The notes beneath the pieces are model-generated. The model was not told where the DNA came from. It did not search any database and saw only the letters and a list, made by a program, of their open reading frames with translations. 34,857 bases of DNA from an uncultured Burkholderiales bacterium (GTDB lineage Bacteria > Pseudomonadota > Gammaproteobacteria > Burkholderiales > Burkholderiaceae_C). The stretch lies in assembly GCA_903906635.1 (NCBI GenBank), contig CAIVLE010000040.1, forward strand, positions 1-34,857. The letters are read 5' to 3'. The position numbers and the translations under genes are program-made. The stretch's first letter is position 1. The number at the start of each line of letters is the position of its first letter. Of this stretch, positions 7,262-16,015 are shown piece by piece.

Positions 7262-8200
7262 ATGGGTGTTGACTCTGTTTTGTTGGCTGAACCTCGGGGC
7301 TTTTGTGCTGGTGTTGACCGCGCCATAGAAATTGTCGAACAGGCGCTCGCCAAATTCGGCCCTCCCATCTATGTTCGACACGAAATCGTCCACAACAACT
7401 TTGTTGTGGAGGCCTTGAAGAAAAAAGGGGCGGTCTTCGTGGAGGATCTCAATGACGTCCCACGCGGCGCAACCTTGATCTTCAGCGCCCACGGTGTCAG
7501 CCAATCCGTCCAGCAAGAGGCTCAGGCTAGAGGGTTTTCCATCTTTGATGCCACTTGCCCACTGGTGAGCAAGGTTCATGTAGAAGTCGCAAAGCTTCAC
7601 AAAGAGGGATACGAATTCATCATGATCGGTCACAAAGGACACCCTGAGGTCGAGGGAACTTTGGGGCAGATTGACAGCGGCATCCATTTGGTCGAAACGC
7701 TGGAGGATGTCGCTGGCGTGAAGCCCAGTCAGACCCAGTACCTGGCCGTGGTCACCCAAACCACCCTGAGCACGGACGATACGGCAGAGATCTTGGCCCA
7801 CGTCAAAGAGAAATTCCCCTCCATTCGCCAACCCAAGCAACAAGACATTTGCTACGCCACACAAAATCGCCAAGATGCGGTCAAATTGCTCAGCGCACAA
7901 GTGGATGTCGTGATTGTCGTGGGAAGCCCGGCGAGTTCCAACAGCAACCGCCTGCGTGAATTGGCCCAACGCATGGGTGCAGACAGCTACATGATTGACA
8001 ATGCAAGCGAACTCCAAGCGCATTGGTTTGAAAAAAAGCCGCGCGTTGGGTTGACCGCAGGCGCCTCGGCCCCCGAGGTGTTGGTGCAAGAGGTCGTGGC
8101 ACGGCTGCGTGAAATGGGCGCCGTCAGCGTGCGCAAGATGAACGGTTTACAAGAGAGCATCAAGTACCCCCTGCCCAAAGGCCTGCGCATGCCTGCGTGA
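7262..8200 (+). CDS. ispH: 4-hydroxy-3-methylbut-2-enyl diphosphate reductase
   Basis: Last enzyme of the MEP isoprenoid pathway, an iron-sulfur protein that reduces HMBPP to IPP and DMAPP. The three cluster cysteines are visible at C15 (RGFCAGV), C99 ([11 protein letters not shown]) and near residue 200 ([10 protein letters not shown]). Active-site residues are in HEIVHNN, SAHGVS and the GHPEVEGT loop with its catalytic Glu. The length of 312 residues is standard. The start ATG gives the usual [15 protein letters not shown] opening, although a strong Shine-Dalgarno is lacking. With dxs in the same window, both ends of the MEP pathway sit next to the photosynthesis cluster. Confidence 0.97.
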   Translation: MGVDSVLLAEPRGFCAGVDRAIEIVEQALAKFGPPIYVRHEIVHNNFVVEALKKKGAVFVEDLNDVPRGATLIFSAHGVSQSVQQEAQARGFSIFDATCPLVSKVHVEVAKLHKEGYEFIMIGHKGHPEVEGTLGQIDSGIHLVETLEDVAGVKPSQTQYLAVVTQTTLSTDDTAEILAHVKEKFPSIRQPKQQDICYATQNRQDAVKLLSAQVDVVIVVGSPASSNSNRLRELAQRMGADSYMIDNASELQAHWFEKKPRVGLTAGASAPEVLVQEVVARLREMGAVSVRKMNGLQESIKYPLPKGLRMPA

Positions 8201-8235
8201 ACAGCCAACACGGGCGCGGGTCAACGCGGCAGTGG

Positions 8236-9192
8236 TCAAGGCGTATCACGCGTCCTGAGCAAGTGAACGCTTAAAAAATCCTCCACCTGTGCCAGCCCAG
8301 TCTCAGGCTGCTCCTCTTGAATCACATGTCCCAAGCGGGGTAACACCACCGTAGAGGACCGCTGCAACACTGCGGCATAACTTGCCGCGTTGCTGCTGGG
8401 GATCATGTGGTCATCTGCCCCCCATATCAGCAAGGTAGGCGCTTGAATTTGCTTCAACCGCGGTATCGGGTTGGTGTAAGTAGTTTGATCGGCCCTGTCC
8501 AAGATGGCCCCCCTCACGCCGGGTGCTCGCAGCATGTCGTGGTAGCGATCAAGCATCGGCTCAGTCAACCATTGCGGATCTGAAAATGCGGTACCAACAA
8601 AACGACGCACCAAGGGCTTGGGCAAACAAATCTTCATCAATTGCATGATGGCGGGGACTTCGTAGGGTTTGGTCCCCCATTGCGTCTCGGGTGCAAAACC
8701 ATCGGGTGCCATCAGCACCAAGGCTTTGACGCGCTCAGGTTGAGCTGCAGCCAAGCCCCAGGCCATTTTTCCACCCAAGGAATGCCCCACGATAGAGTAG
8801 CTAGACAAGTTGAGCTTATTCACAAAATCGACCAGCGTCGCCACGTCTTGATCTTGCGAATAATTTTTAGAGGGACTCTCTCCCGTCAAGCCAAACCCTG
8901 GCAAGTCGAGTCGAATCACACGAAACTTCATCGCCAAGCGAGCGCTCCAAGCGTCCCAAGTTTGTAGACTCGAACCAAACCCGTGCAACAGTAAAAGTGC
9001 GGGTGCGTCTGCTGGGCCTGAGTCTTGATAGTTCACGCGCAGTCCATCCACATCCAGCACAAGCTCAGAGTTCGCGCCATAGCGCTGCTGCAATTGCGCG
9101 CGCTCCACGTCTGGCGTCCACAAACCATACAAACCTGCGGCAAGCACCAACGCACTGATCAGCAACACACCTCTCCAATGCCCATTCGTCAT
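8236..9192 (-). CDS. Membrane-anchored alpha/beta hydrolase
   Basis: A 318-residue alpha/beta-hydrolase with an N-terminal membrane anchor (about residues 8-24). The catalytic set is visible: oxyanion HGFG at 70-73, nucleophile Ser138 in VGHSLGG, acid in WGADDHMIP, and His in LGHVIQEEQP. This arrangement (anchor plus fold) is common in esterases, lipases and C-C hydrolases; the substrate cannot be called. It converges on ispH with 35 bp between the stop codons and no obvious hairpin terminator. It is a separate, unrelated gene from bchO, which has the same fold. Confidence 0.85.
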   Translation of the reverse strand: MTNGHWRGVLLISALVLAAGLYGLWTPDVERAQLQQRYGANSELVLDVDGLRVNYQDSGPADAPALLLLHGFGSSLQTWDAWSARLAMKFRVIRLDLPGFGLTGESPSKNYSQDQDVATLVDFVNKLNLSSYSIVGHSLGGKMAWGLAAAQPERVKALVLMAPDGFAPETQWGTKPYEVPAIMQLMKICLPKPLVRRFVGTAFSDPQWLTEPMLDRYHDMLRAPGVRGAILDRADQTTYTNPIPRLKQIQAPTLLIWGADDHMIPSSNAASYAAVLQRSSTVVLPRLGHVIQEEQPETGLAQVEDFLSVHLLRTRDTP

Positions 9193-9271
9193 GATGCAAA
9201 CGGGCTTATCCGCAGATCAAGCGCTGCGTGCTGTATCCAAACCCCAACTCGCCGTGACTCAATCGCATGTC

Positions 9272-10525
9272 TCAATCGTTTAAAAAAATATGCCTGACCG
9301 CTTCAAGGGCTTTTCCTCTTTGAACGCCATCGGGGTGATTGAGCTCTCGCAAGGGGCCATTGAGCATTTTTTTCATCAACGCCATGGACAAAGACTCGAG
9401 GACGCTGTCAATCGACTGCCCTTTTTCAATGCGCTTGCGGGCGCGGGCCAATTCCGTTTGGCGCCATGCGTCCGCTTGAAGATTGAGCTCTTGGATCAAA
9501 GGCACATGGCTTCTGCGATCTAACCAAGCCATGAACTTCTCCACCCCCTCATCGATGATGACCTCCGCCTCAGCCACCGCCTCTTGACGGTGGCTTTGCC
9601 CGCTGTTGATCACTTGTGTCAAGTCGTCGATGGTGTAGAGGTAAACGCCTGACAAGTCTTTGACTTCGGGCTCGATATCGCGCGGAAGCGCCAAATCGAC
9701 CATGAACATCGGGCGGTTTTTTCGAGCACGAAGTGCGCGTTGAACGGCCCCGAGGCCGATGAGGGGCAAGGTGCTGGCGGTGCAACTGATGACCACATCA
9801 AAGTCCTGTAACCGCATCGGCAGATCTGCCAAAGAGATGCTCTGTCCTCCGTGCAGTGTTGCCAAGATCTGTGCTTTTTCAGCTGAACGATTGGCAATCG
9901 TGATGGAGCGTGGCGATTTGGCGGCAAAGTGCGCAACGCACAACTCGATCATTTCTCCAGCCCCCACAAACAACACGTGGGTGTCTTTGATATTTTCAAA
10001 AATTCGGCTTGCCAGGCGCACACTCGCCGCTGCCATGCTGATGGAGTGAACACCAATGTCTGTGGAGGTGCGAACCTCTTTGGCCACCGCAAATGACCGT
10101 TGAAACAATTGATTCAAGGTGGTTCCAAGCGCACCCGAATCAGCAGCGAGGCGCACCGCATTTTTGAATTGACCCAGTATTTGAGATTCGCCCAAGACCA
10201 TCGAGTCCAGACCACTCGCGACCCGAAAAGCGTGCCTTGCCGAGGCGTCACCTTCGAGCCGGTAAATGTGCGATTGCAAAACATCTACCTGTGCCTTGCC
10301 CGTGTCGGCCAACCACTTGAGTGTCTGTCGCCAATGCACCTCATCGCCTGCGCAATAAACCTCTGTTCGATTGCAAGTGGACAAAATCGCCACCTCTTTG
10401 TGCGTCTCAAAACTACGGCGCAGCCCTTGCAATGACAGCACCAATTGATCTGACGCGAAGGCAAACCGCTCACGCAAATCGATGGGCGCCGTTCGGTGGT
10501 TGAGCCCCAGGGTCCAGACCGCCAT
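9272..10525 (-). CDS. hemA: Glutamyl-tRNA reductase
   Basis: First committed enzyme of the C5 tetrapyrrole pathway: NADPH-dependent reduction of Glu-tRNA(Glu) to glutamate-1-semialdehyde, the precursor of 5-aminolevulinate. The N-terminal catalytic domain has GLNHRTAP and the nucleophile Cys51 in LSTCNRTEVYC. It is followed by the SGLDSMVLGESQILGQ signature near residue 110, the NADPH-binding FVGAGEM segment and a C-terminal helical dimerisation domain. The 417 residues are full length. The ATG immediately follows the TAA of dxs with no bases between, which implies translational coupling. It indicates a C5 rather than Shemin pathway, as expected outside alphaproteobacteria. Confidence 0.97.
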   Translation of the reverse strand: MAVWTLGLNHRTAPIDLRERFAFASDQLVLSLQGLRRSFETHKEVAILSTCNRTEVYCAGDEVHWRQTLKWLADTGKAQVDVLQSHIYRLEGDASARHAFRVASGLDSMVLGESQILGQFKNAVRLAADSGALGTTLNQLFQRSFAVAKEVRTSTDIGVHSISMAAASVRLASRIFENIKDTHVLFVGAGEMIELCVAHFAAKSPRSITIANRSAEKAQILATLHGGQSISLADLPMRLQDFDVVISCTASTLPLIGLGAVQRALRARKNRPMFMVDLALPRDIEPEVKDLSGVYLYTIDDLTQVINSGQSHRQEAVAEAEVIIDEGVEKFMAWLDRRSHVPLIQELNLQADAWRQTELARARKRIEKGQSIDSVLESLSMALMKKMLNGPLRELNHPDGVQRGKALEAVRHIFLND

Positions 10526-12403
10526 TTAGACCACCCGCCTGAGCATGGGCGTGGCGTACAGCTCAGGCCAAGCCTGGGCCACACGCTGAAGAATGCCTGT
10601 CGCTGTCAAACCGTAGTGCTGCATCAAGCTTTGGGGATCTCCATGCTCGGTGAACTCATCCTCAAAGCCCATCACCAGTACGGGCTTGAAGATGCCCATG
10701 TCTTGCAGAGCCTCCAATACCGCTGCGCCTGCCCCACCCATGCGAGCGCCATCTTCGATGGTGATGAAGCGCTCATGTGTGAGCGCGGCCTGGCGCAGCG
10801 TCTGCAGATCAAGGGGCTTGGCCCATCGCATGTTGATCACGCTGGCGTTGAGTGACTCAGCCGCTTTGAGAGCCTCATACAGCAAAGGACCAAACGCCAA
10901 GATGGCCACGCCTTCGCCCTCGCGGCGAATCTCTGCCTTTGCAAAAGGCAGTGCGCTCAAATCGGCTTGCACTTGGACGCCCACACCCGAGCCCCGTGGG
11001 TATCGCACCGTGACAGGACAGTCGTGTGCGTAGGCAGTGCTGAGCAATTGCCGACATTCGTTTTCATCGGCAGGACACGCCACACTCATGTTGGGTATGC
11101 AACGGGTGAAGGCAATGTCAAACATCCCCGCATGGGTCGCACCATCGGGCCCGACAAGGCCAGCCCGATCCAAAGCAAACACAACCGGTAATTTTTGCAA
11201 CGCGACATCGTGAATCAATTGGTCGTAGGCTCTTTGCAAAAAGGTCGAATAGATCGCCACCACAGGTTTGAGTCCCTCACAGGCCAAGCCTGCGGCAAAT
11301 GTCACGGCGTGCTGCTCGGCTATGCCTACATCGTGATAACGGCTCGCAAAGCGTTGGCTGAACTCAACCATGCCCGAACCTTCTCGCATGGCTGGGGTGA
11401 TGCCCACCAAGCGCGGATCCTTGTTGGCCATGTCGCACAGCCATTGCCCAAACACTTGGGTGAATGTCACTTTGCTTTGGACCGCTGGCACCAAGCCGAT
11501 CACAGGGTCAAATTTGCCCGGACCGTGGTAGCTGATGGGGTCCGCTTCTGCTTTGGCGTATCCCTGGCCTTTGCGGGTGACAACATGCAAAAACTGGGGG
11601 CCTTTTTCTTTTGAAATTTTCTCCAAGGCTTGGACCAACCCGATCACATCGTGTCCATCGATCGGTCCGGTGTAGGTGAAGCCGAGTTTTTCAAAAATTG
11701 TGGCCGGCTGAATCAGATGTTGGGTTTGCTGCTCCAGATGACGCGCCAACGCAAACAAGGGCGGCGCATTGCGCAGCAGTTGCTGGCTGATTTTTTTAGC
11801 TTGTGCATAAAAACGCCCAGACATCAATTCAGACAGGTATTGATTCAATGCCCCCACGGGAGGACTGATCGACATGTCGTTGTCGTTGAGCACCACCAAC
11901 ACATCGCATTCGCTCGTGCCTGCGTTGTTCATGGCTTCATACGCCATGCCGGCCGTGAGTGCGCCGTCCCCAATGATCGCGACCGCTTTTTTGTTGCTGC
12001 CGGTGAGTTTGGCAGCCATGGCCATGCCCAAGGCGGCCGAGATGCTGGTGGAAGAGTGTGCGGTGCCAAACGCGTCGTACTCACTTTCCTCCCGATGAGG
12101 AAACCCGCTCAAACCACCCCGCTGACGCAACGTGCCCATCCTCGGCATGCGCCCGGTCAACATTTTGTGGGCATAGGTTTGATGGCCAACGTCCCACACC
12201 AAGCGATCTTCTGGGGTGTTGAACACGTAATGCAGGGCAATGGTCAGCTCGACCGTGCCCAAGTTAGAGCTGAAATGCCCACCGGTTTGTGACACGGAAT
12301 GAATCAACCGCTGCCGCAGTTCATTGGCCAACGCCGGCAAATGCGCCAAAGGAAGATTTCTCAGTTCACACGGCGTTTGAATCCACTCTTTTAAGGCGTC
12401 CAT
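10526..12403 (-). CDS. dxs: 1-deoxy-D-xylulose-5-phosphate synthase
   Basis: Thiamine-diphosphate enzyme condensing pyruvate and glyceraldehyde 3-phosphate, the entry and main flux-control step of the MEP pathway. The family signatures are [15 protein letters not shown], the ThDP/Mg motif [18 protein letters not shown]...LNDNDMSIS, the catalytic Glu region [17 protein letters not shown], and [13 protein letters not shown]. The C-terminal transketolase domain is complete (625 residues). The frame is open to 12463, but the ATG at 12403 has AAAGG 7 bp upstream and gives the normal MDALKEWIQ-type opening. Upstream lies a -35/-10 pair overlapping a PpsR box, so oxygen/light-linked repression of dxs-hemA is likely. 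The product supplies the bacteriochlorophyll tail and carotenoids. Confidence 0.97.
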   Translation of the reverse strand: MDALKEWIQTPCELRNLPLAHLPALANELRQRLIHSVSQTGGHFSSNLGTVELTIALHYVFNTPEDRLVWDVGHQTYAHKMLTGRMPRMGTLRQRGGLSGFPHREESEYDAFGTAHSSTSISAALGMAMAAKLTGSNKKAVAIIGDGALTAGMAYEAMNNAGTSECDVLVVLNDNDMSISPPVGALNQYLSELMSGRFYAQAKKISQQLLRNAPPLFALARHLEQQTQHLIQPATIFEKLGFTYTGPIDGHDVIGLVQALEKISKEKGPQFLHVVTRKGQGYAKAEADPISYHGPGKFDPVIGLVPAVQSKVTFTQVFGQWLCDMANKDPRLVGITPAMREGSGMVEFSQRFASRYHDVGIAEQHAVTFAAGLACEGLKPVVAIYSTFLQRAYDQLIHDVALQKLPVVFALDRAGLVGPDGATHAGMFDIAFTRCIPNMSVACPADENECRQLLSTAYAHDCPVTVRYPRGSGVGVQVQADLSALPFAKAEIRREGEGVAILAFGPLLYEALKAAESLNASVINMRWAKPLDLQTLRQAALTHERFITIEDGARMGGAGAAVLEALQDMGIFKPVLVMGFEDEFTEHGDPQSLMQHYGLTATGILQRVAQAWPELYATPMLRRVV

Positions 12404-12435
12404 GATTGGCCTTTGATGTTGCTTGTCTGTCCTTG

Positions 12436-12463
12436 AATTTACAGACATTTGACAAGATGTCAA
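12436..12463 (-). promoter_or_regulatory. Predicted sigma70-type promoter of dxs-hemA
   Basis: On the minus strand TTGACA (12463-12458) is followed, after 16 bases, by TAAATT (12441-12436; 4 of 6 matches to TATAAT). The -35 hexamer is one half-site of the adjacent PpsR-type palindrome, so a bound repressor would block polymerase. Confidence 0.5.
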
Positions 12464-12475
12464 GTTAAATTGACA
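12458..12475. promoter_or_regulatory. PpsR/CrtJ-type box, dxs/hemE divergent promoter (box 1)
   Basis: TGTCAA-gttaaa-TTGACA is a perfect 6-bp dyad in the TGT-N12-ACA format known for PpsR/CrtJ, the repressor of photosynthesis genes, which is itself encoded in this window. It lies between divergent dxs and hemE. Confidence 0.8.
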
Positions 12476-12480
12476 CTTGC

Positions 12481-12498
12481 TGTACTATTTAATTGACA
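12481..12498. promoter_or_regulatory. PpsR/CrtJ-type box, dxs/hemE divergent promoter (box 2)
   Basis: TGT-actatttaattg-ACA fits TGT-N12-ACA with a strong right half (TTGACA) and a weak left half. It starts 23 bp after box 1, leaving a 5-bp gap, a tandem arrangement that would suit cooperative binding of two dimers. Confidence 0.65.
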
Positions 12499-12538
12499 AA
12501 GCCAGCCTCACCCATTGACCTCAAGCGAACATATTCAC

Positions 12539-13645
12539 ATGCACACCAGCTTAAAAAACGATCAATTTTTACGCGCATGTTTGCGCCAGTCCACTGAGCA
12601 CACCCCCATGTGGTTGATGCGCCAAGCGGGTCGCTACCTGCCGGAATACTGCGCCACACGCGCCAAAGCAGGCAGTTTCATGGGTTTGGCCACCAACACC
12701 GACTTCGCCACCGAGGTCACCCTGCAGCCCCTGGACCGATATCCCTTGGATGCGGCCATCTTGTTCAGCGACATCTTGACCGTGCCCGATGCCATGGGGC
12801 TGGGCTTGAGCTTCACCCAAGGAGAGGGCCCCAAATTTGAAAAAGTGGTTCGCGACGATGCCGCCGTGGCCGCCCTCCAAGTCCCCGACATGAACCGATT
12901 GCGTTATGTCTTTGATGCCGTGGCGTCTATTCGCAAGGCGTTGAACGGCAGAGTGCCTTTGATTGGCTTTTCAGGTAGCCCTTGGACCCTGGCGTGCTAC
13001 ATGGTCGAGGGTGGGGGGTCGGACGACTACCGTAGGGTCAAGGGCTTGATGTACAGCCGCCCAGATTTGATGCACCGCATTTTGGAGGTCAACGCGCTGT
13101 CTGTGGCGGCCTATTTGAATGAACAAATCAAAGCTGGCGCGCAAGCCGTGATGATTTTTGACAGCTGGGGGGGCGTGTTGGCCGACGGCGCTTTTCAACA
13201 ATTCAGCTTGGCCTACACCGCCAAGGTGTTGGCCCATGTGCAGACCCACCATGAAGGCCAGCAAATTCCCCGCATTGTGTTCACCAAAGGTGGAGGACTG
13301 TGGCTGCAGGAGATGAACGCCCTGGACTGCGAAGTGCTGGGACTGGACTGGACCGCCAACCTCGGCCATGCACGTGCGTTGGTGGGGGGCCAGGTGGGGG
13401 GCCCAGGCAAAGCCCTGCAAGGCAACATTGACCCCAATGTGCTGTTCGCACCTCCCGAGCAAATCGCCAACGAAGCCCGCCGTGTACTCGAGAGTTTTGG
13501 CCCACCCCACACCGACCCACACACCACAGGTCCCACCCACATCTTCAATCTTGGACACGGCATCAGCCAGTTCACCCCACCGGAGCATGTGGCCGCCTTG
13601 GTGGAAGCCGTGCACAGCCATTCGCGCCAAATGCGCAGGTCTTGA
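12539..13645 (+). CDS. hemE: Uroporphyrinogen III decarboxylase
   Basis: Decarboxylates the four acetate side chains of uroporphyrinogen III to give coproporphyrinogen III, on the shared heme/bacteriochlorophyll route. Signatures are the substrate-binding [11 protein letters not shown] near residue 28, [17 protein letters not shown] with the catalytic Asp, [19 protein letters not shown], and the C-terminal LGHGI. Two starts are possible: TTG at 12515 or ATG at 12539. I take the ATG ([17 protein letters not shown]), which aligns with the usual family N-terminus, giving 368 residues. It is the first gene after the tandem PpsR boxes and is followed 7 bp later by bciB, so a hemE-bciB transcript is likely. 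Confidence 0.96.
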   Translation: MHTSLKNDQFLRACLRQSTEHTPMWLMRQAGRYLPEYCATRAKAGSFMGLATNTDFATEVTLQPLDRYPLDAAILFSDILTVPDAMGLGLSFTQGEGPKFEKVVRDDAAVAALQVPDMNRLRYVFDAVASIRKALNGRVPLIGFSGSPWTLACYMVEGGGSDDYRRVKGLMYSRPDLMHRILEVNALSVAAYLNEQIKAGAQAVMIFDSWGGVLADGAFQQFSLAYTAKVLAHVQTHHEGQQIPRIVFTKGGGLWLQEMNALDCEVLGLDWTANLGHARALVGGQVGGPGKALQGNIDPNVLFAPPEQIANEARRVLESFGPPHTDPHTTGPTHIFNLGHGISQFTPPEHVAALVEAVHSHSRQMRRS

Positions 13646-13652
13646 TCGCGGC

Positions 13653-14909
13653 ATGCAGCACGACACCGCCCCTCATCGCAAACTTTGCACAGATTGCGGG
13701 CTGTCTCGCACCGAGGACCCCAAGCGCTGCGGCCAAGCCTGCCAATTCATCCAGCCCGACTACCCGGGCTTGGAAACGCAGGTCCACGGTCGCCAGCGTC
13801 AACAAGACAGCGGCGAACAGACCGCGCAGGCCGATGAGCTTTTTTTCGGACCTTACCAACAGATCTTGAGCGCGCGCATGAAGTCGCCCGCCCAGGGCGC
13901 GCAATGGACGGGCATCACCACCCGAGTGGCAGAACTGCTGCTCGAGCAAGGTTTGGTCGATGCGGTGATTGCCATGGCGGGCGACCCCAATGACCGCTGG
14001 CGTCCACGCCCAGTCATGGTCACCCAGGCCCAAGACATGAAGCAGTGCCGCGGCATGCGCATGGGCTATGCCCCCTTGTTGAGCCTGGTCGAACCAGCCT
14101 TGGCGCAGGGCCACAAGCGCTTGGCTGTGATTGGCATTCCATGCCAGATTTACGCACTGCGCGCCATCCAGGCGCAGCTCGAGCGCGAGCAAGGTCTGAG
14201 AGAGTTGTTTGTCATAGGCACCCCCTGCTCAGACAACACCACCACGGAAAATTTCCACCAGTTTTTGGGCTTGATCTCACCCAGGCCACAAGACATCAGC
14301 TACGTCGAGTTCCGCGCCGATTACAAGGTAGAGGTCCGCACCGACCAGGGCGACAAGCGCCTGATCCCGTTTTTGAATCTGCCCCTGTCCACCCTGGCGC
14401 CCGACTTCTTTCCCCTCACCTGCCGCACCTGCGTGGACTACACCAATGTGCTCTCGGACATCACCGTGGGCTATATGGGTGGGCACGGCCAGCAGTGGTT
14501 GCTGGTGCGCAACGCACGTGGCCAATCCCTGCTCGACATGCTGGGCCCACAACTGATCACCAGCGCGCCCATCAGCAAGGGCCGGCGCGAGGGTCCCGTG
14601 CGCGGCTTCAAGGCAAACACAGAACGCGCTGCGGGTGGCCTGCCCCTGCGTCGCATGCCGGCTTGGATCAAGCCGTTGGTGAACTGGCTCATGCCCCGGG
14701 TCGGCCCGCGTGGCCTAGAGTTCGCCCGCGCGCGGGTGGAGATGAAAGCCATCGAATCCATCTTGCACCTGCGCCGTGAGGCCCCCTCGCGCATCAAGAA
14801 CATGCTGCCCCGCCATGTGTGGCAACTGGCTGCAGCTTATGGGCTCACACCCGAGGCCGACGCGTCCAAAACGCGTCACGCAGTGGACACATTGCCAGAA
14901 AAACTGTAA
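13653..14909 (+). CDS. bciB: Ferredoxin-dependent 8-vinyl reductase (BciB type)
   Basis: Member of the coenzyme F420 hydrogenase/dehydrogenase beta-subunit family, best matched to BciB, which reduces the C8 vinyl group of divinyl (proto)chlorophyllide using FAD and two [4Fe-4S] clusters. Cysteines 12, 15, 26 and 30 (LCTDCG...RCGQACQF) form one cluster set. GAQWTGITT, FVIGTPCSDN and CRTCVDYTNVLSDITVGYMG are characteristic BciB segments supplying the others. The start at 13653 is 7 bp after hemE; the frame is open further upstream but only as a shadow of hemE. The length of 418 residues is normal. No bciA is visible in the window. The BciB call over a generic F420-family reductase rests on these motifs and the context. 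Confidence 0.87.
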   Translation: MQHDTAPHRKLCTDCGLSRTEDPKRCGQACQFIQPDYPGLETQVHGRQRQQDSGEQTAQADELFFGPYQQILSARMKSPAQGAQWTGITTRVAELLLEQGLVDAVIAMAGDPNDRWRPRPVMVTQAQDMKQCRGMRMGYAPLLSLVEPALAQGHKRLAVIGIPCQIYALRAIQAQLEREQGLRELFVIGTPCSDNTTTENFHQFLGLISPRPQDISYVEFRADYKVEVRTDQGDKRLIPFLNLPLSTLAPDFFPLTCRTCVDYTNVLSDITVGYMGGHGQQWLLVRNARGQSLLDMLGPQLITSAPISKGRREGPVRGFKANTERAAGGLPLRRMPAWIKPLVNWLMPRVGPRGLEFARARVEMKAIESILHLRREAPSRIKNMLPRHVWQLAAAYGLTPEADASKTRHAVDTLPEKL

Positions 14910-14922
14910 ATTTAACTTGACA
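14905..14922. promoter_or_regulatory. PpsR/CrtJ-type box upstream of bchI
   Basis: TGT-aaatttaacttg-ACA (TGT-N12-ACA) overlaps the TAA stop of bciB. Its right half TTGACA doubles as the -35 of a predicted bchI promoter. Unlike the other boxes it appears single; no partner is seen at +23 or -23. Confidence 0.7.
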
Positions 14923-14945
14923 CTTGCATGCGACTTTTGGATGAT
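14917..14945 (+). promoter_or_regulatory. Predicted bchI promoter
   Basis: TTGACA (14917-14922), 17-bp spacer, GATGAT (14940-14945; 4 of 6 matches). This would start transcription near 14952, shortly before the bchI start codon. Confidence 0.45.
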
Positions 14946-14974
14946 GACTTGAGAATTTTTTTGTGGAACGCTCC

Positions 14975-16000
14975 ATGGCATTGACCTTTCCTTTTGCGGC
15001 CATCGTCGGTCAAGACGACATGACACTCGCCATCCAAGTGGTGGCAGTCGACCCCTCCATTGGAGGTGTGCTTGTTTTGGGGGACCGTGGCACGGGCAAA
15101 TCCACCGCGGTGCGGGCATTGGCTGACTTGCTGCCGCCCATCCAAGTGGTCAAAGACTGTCCCTACCGTTGCGACCCGGCCCAAACCGCGCAAGCCTGTC
15201 CGGTGTGCCAGGCCAGAGATCCCAAAACCAAAACCGTGGTGCAGCGTCAAGCGGTGGCCGTGGTGGACCTGCCTTTGGGTGCCACCGAAGACCGCGTGGT
15301 CGGCGCGCTGGACCTTGAAAAAGCGCTGTCCCAGGGCATCAAGCAATTCTCACCCGGCTTGCTCGCACAAGCTCACCGGGGCTTTTTGTACATTGACGAA
15401 GTGAACTTGCTGGATGACCACTTGGTTGACCTCTTGATCGATGTGGCCGCATCGGGCGAGAACCTGGTCGAGCGCGAAGGCCTGAGCGTGCGCCACCCCG
15501 CGCGCTTTGTGTTGGTGGGCAGCGGCAACCCCGAAGAAGGCGAGTTGAGACCCCAACTGCTCGACCGCTTTGGCTTGTCGGTCCAAGTGCGAACGCCCCA
15601 AGACTTGGCGCTGCGCGTGCAGATCATCAAGCGCCGCGACGAATTTGAGAAAGACCCCAGCGCGTTCAAAGCGCACTGGCACAAAGACAACCAAAAGCTG
15701 CAAAAACGCATTGTCAAAGCCCGCGAACGATTGGCCCAAGTCACCGTCAGCGACGACATGTTGATGCTGTGTGCTCGGCTGTGCCAACAACTGGGCACCG
15801 ATGGCCTGCGTGCCGAGCTCACGCTGCTGCGTGCCACCCGTGCGTTTGCGGCCCTGCAAGGACAGCTCAGCGTTGAGGCGCAGCACCTGCAAAGCATGGC
15901 CCCCCTGGCTTTGCGCCACCGCCTGCGCCGTAACCCACTGGACGACACCGACTCTGGCACCCGCGTGCAGCGCAGTTTGCAAGACGTGCTGGCTGCCTGA
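14975..16000 (+). CDS. bchI: Magnesium chelatase ATPase subunit I
   Basis: AAA+ ATPase that, with BchD, powers insertion of Mg2+ into protoporphyrin IX by BchH. Walker A is GDRGTGKS at residues 36-43, Walker B is in LYIDEVNLLDDHLVD, the sensor 1 region is VLVGSGNPEEG, and RPQLLDRFG carries the arginine finger. A GTG at 14963 would add four residues; the ATG at 14975 opens with MALTFPFAAIVGQ, the normal BchI start, so I prefer it (341 residues). It leads bchI-bchD-bchO, with 15 bp to bchD, behind its own PpsR box. Confidence 0.96.
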   Translation: MALTFPFAAIVGQDDMTLAIQVVAVDPSIGGVLVLGDRGTGKSTAVRALADLLPPIQVVKDCPYRCDPAQTAQACPVCQARDPKTKTVVQRQAVAVVDLPLGATEDRVVGALDLEKALSQGIKQFSPGLLAQAHRGFLYIDEVNLLDDHLVDLLIDVAASGENLVEREGLSVRHPARFVLVGSGNPEEGELRPQLLDRFGLSVQVRTPQDLALRVQIIKRRDEFEKDPSAFKAHWHKDNQKLQKRIVKARERLAQVTVSDDMLMLCARLCQQLGTDGLRAELTLLRATRAFAALQGQLSVEAQHLQSMAPLALRHRLRRNPLDDTDSGTRVQRSLQDVLAA

Positions 16001-16015
16001 GTCCGCGGGCCGCCC

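Noticed and set aside
7226-8089. 287-residue open frame antisense to ispH
   Set aside because: Long open frame on the opposite strand of a certain, full-length IspH; no family motif, no ribosome site. A codon-bias shadow.
13368-13652. N-terminal extension of the BciB frame into hemE
   Set aside because: It is a +frame shadow of hemE; the normal BciB opening with its Cys cluster starts at 13653.
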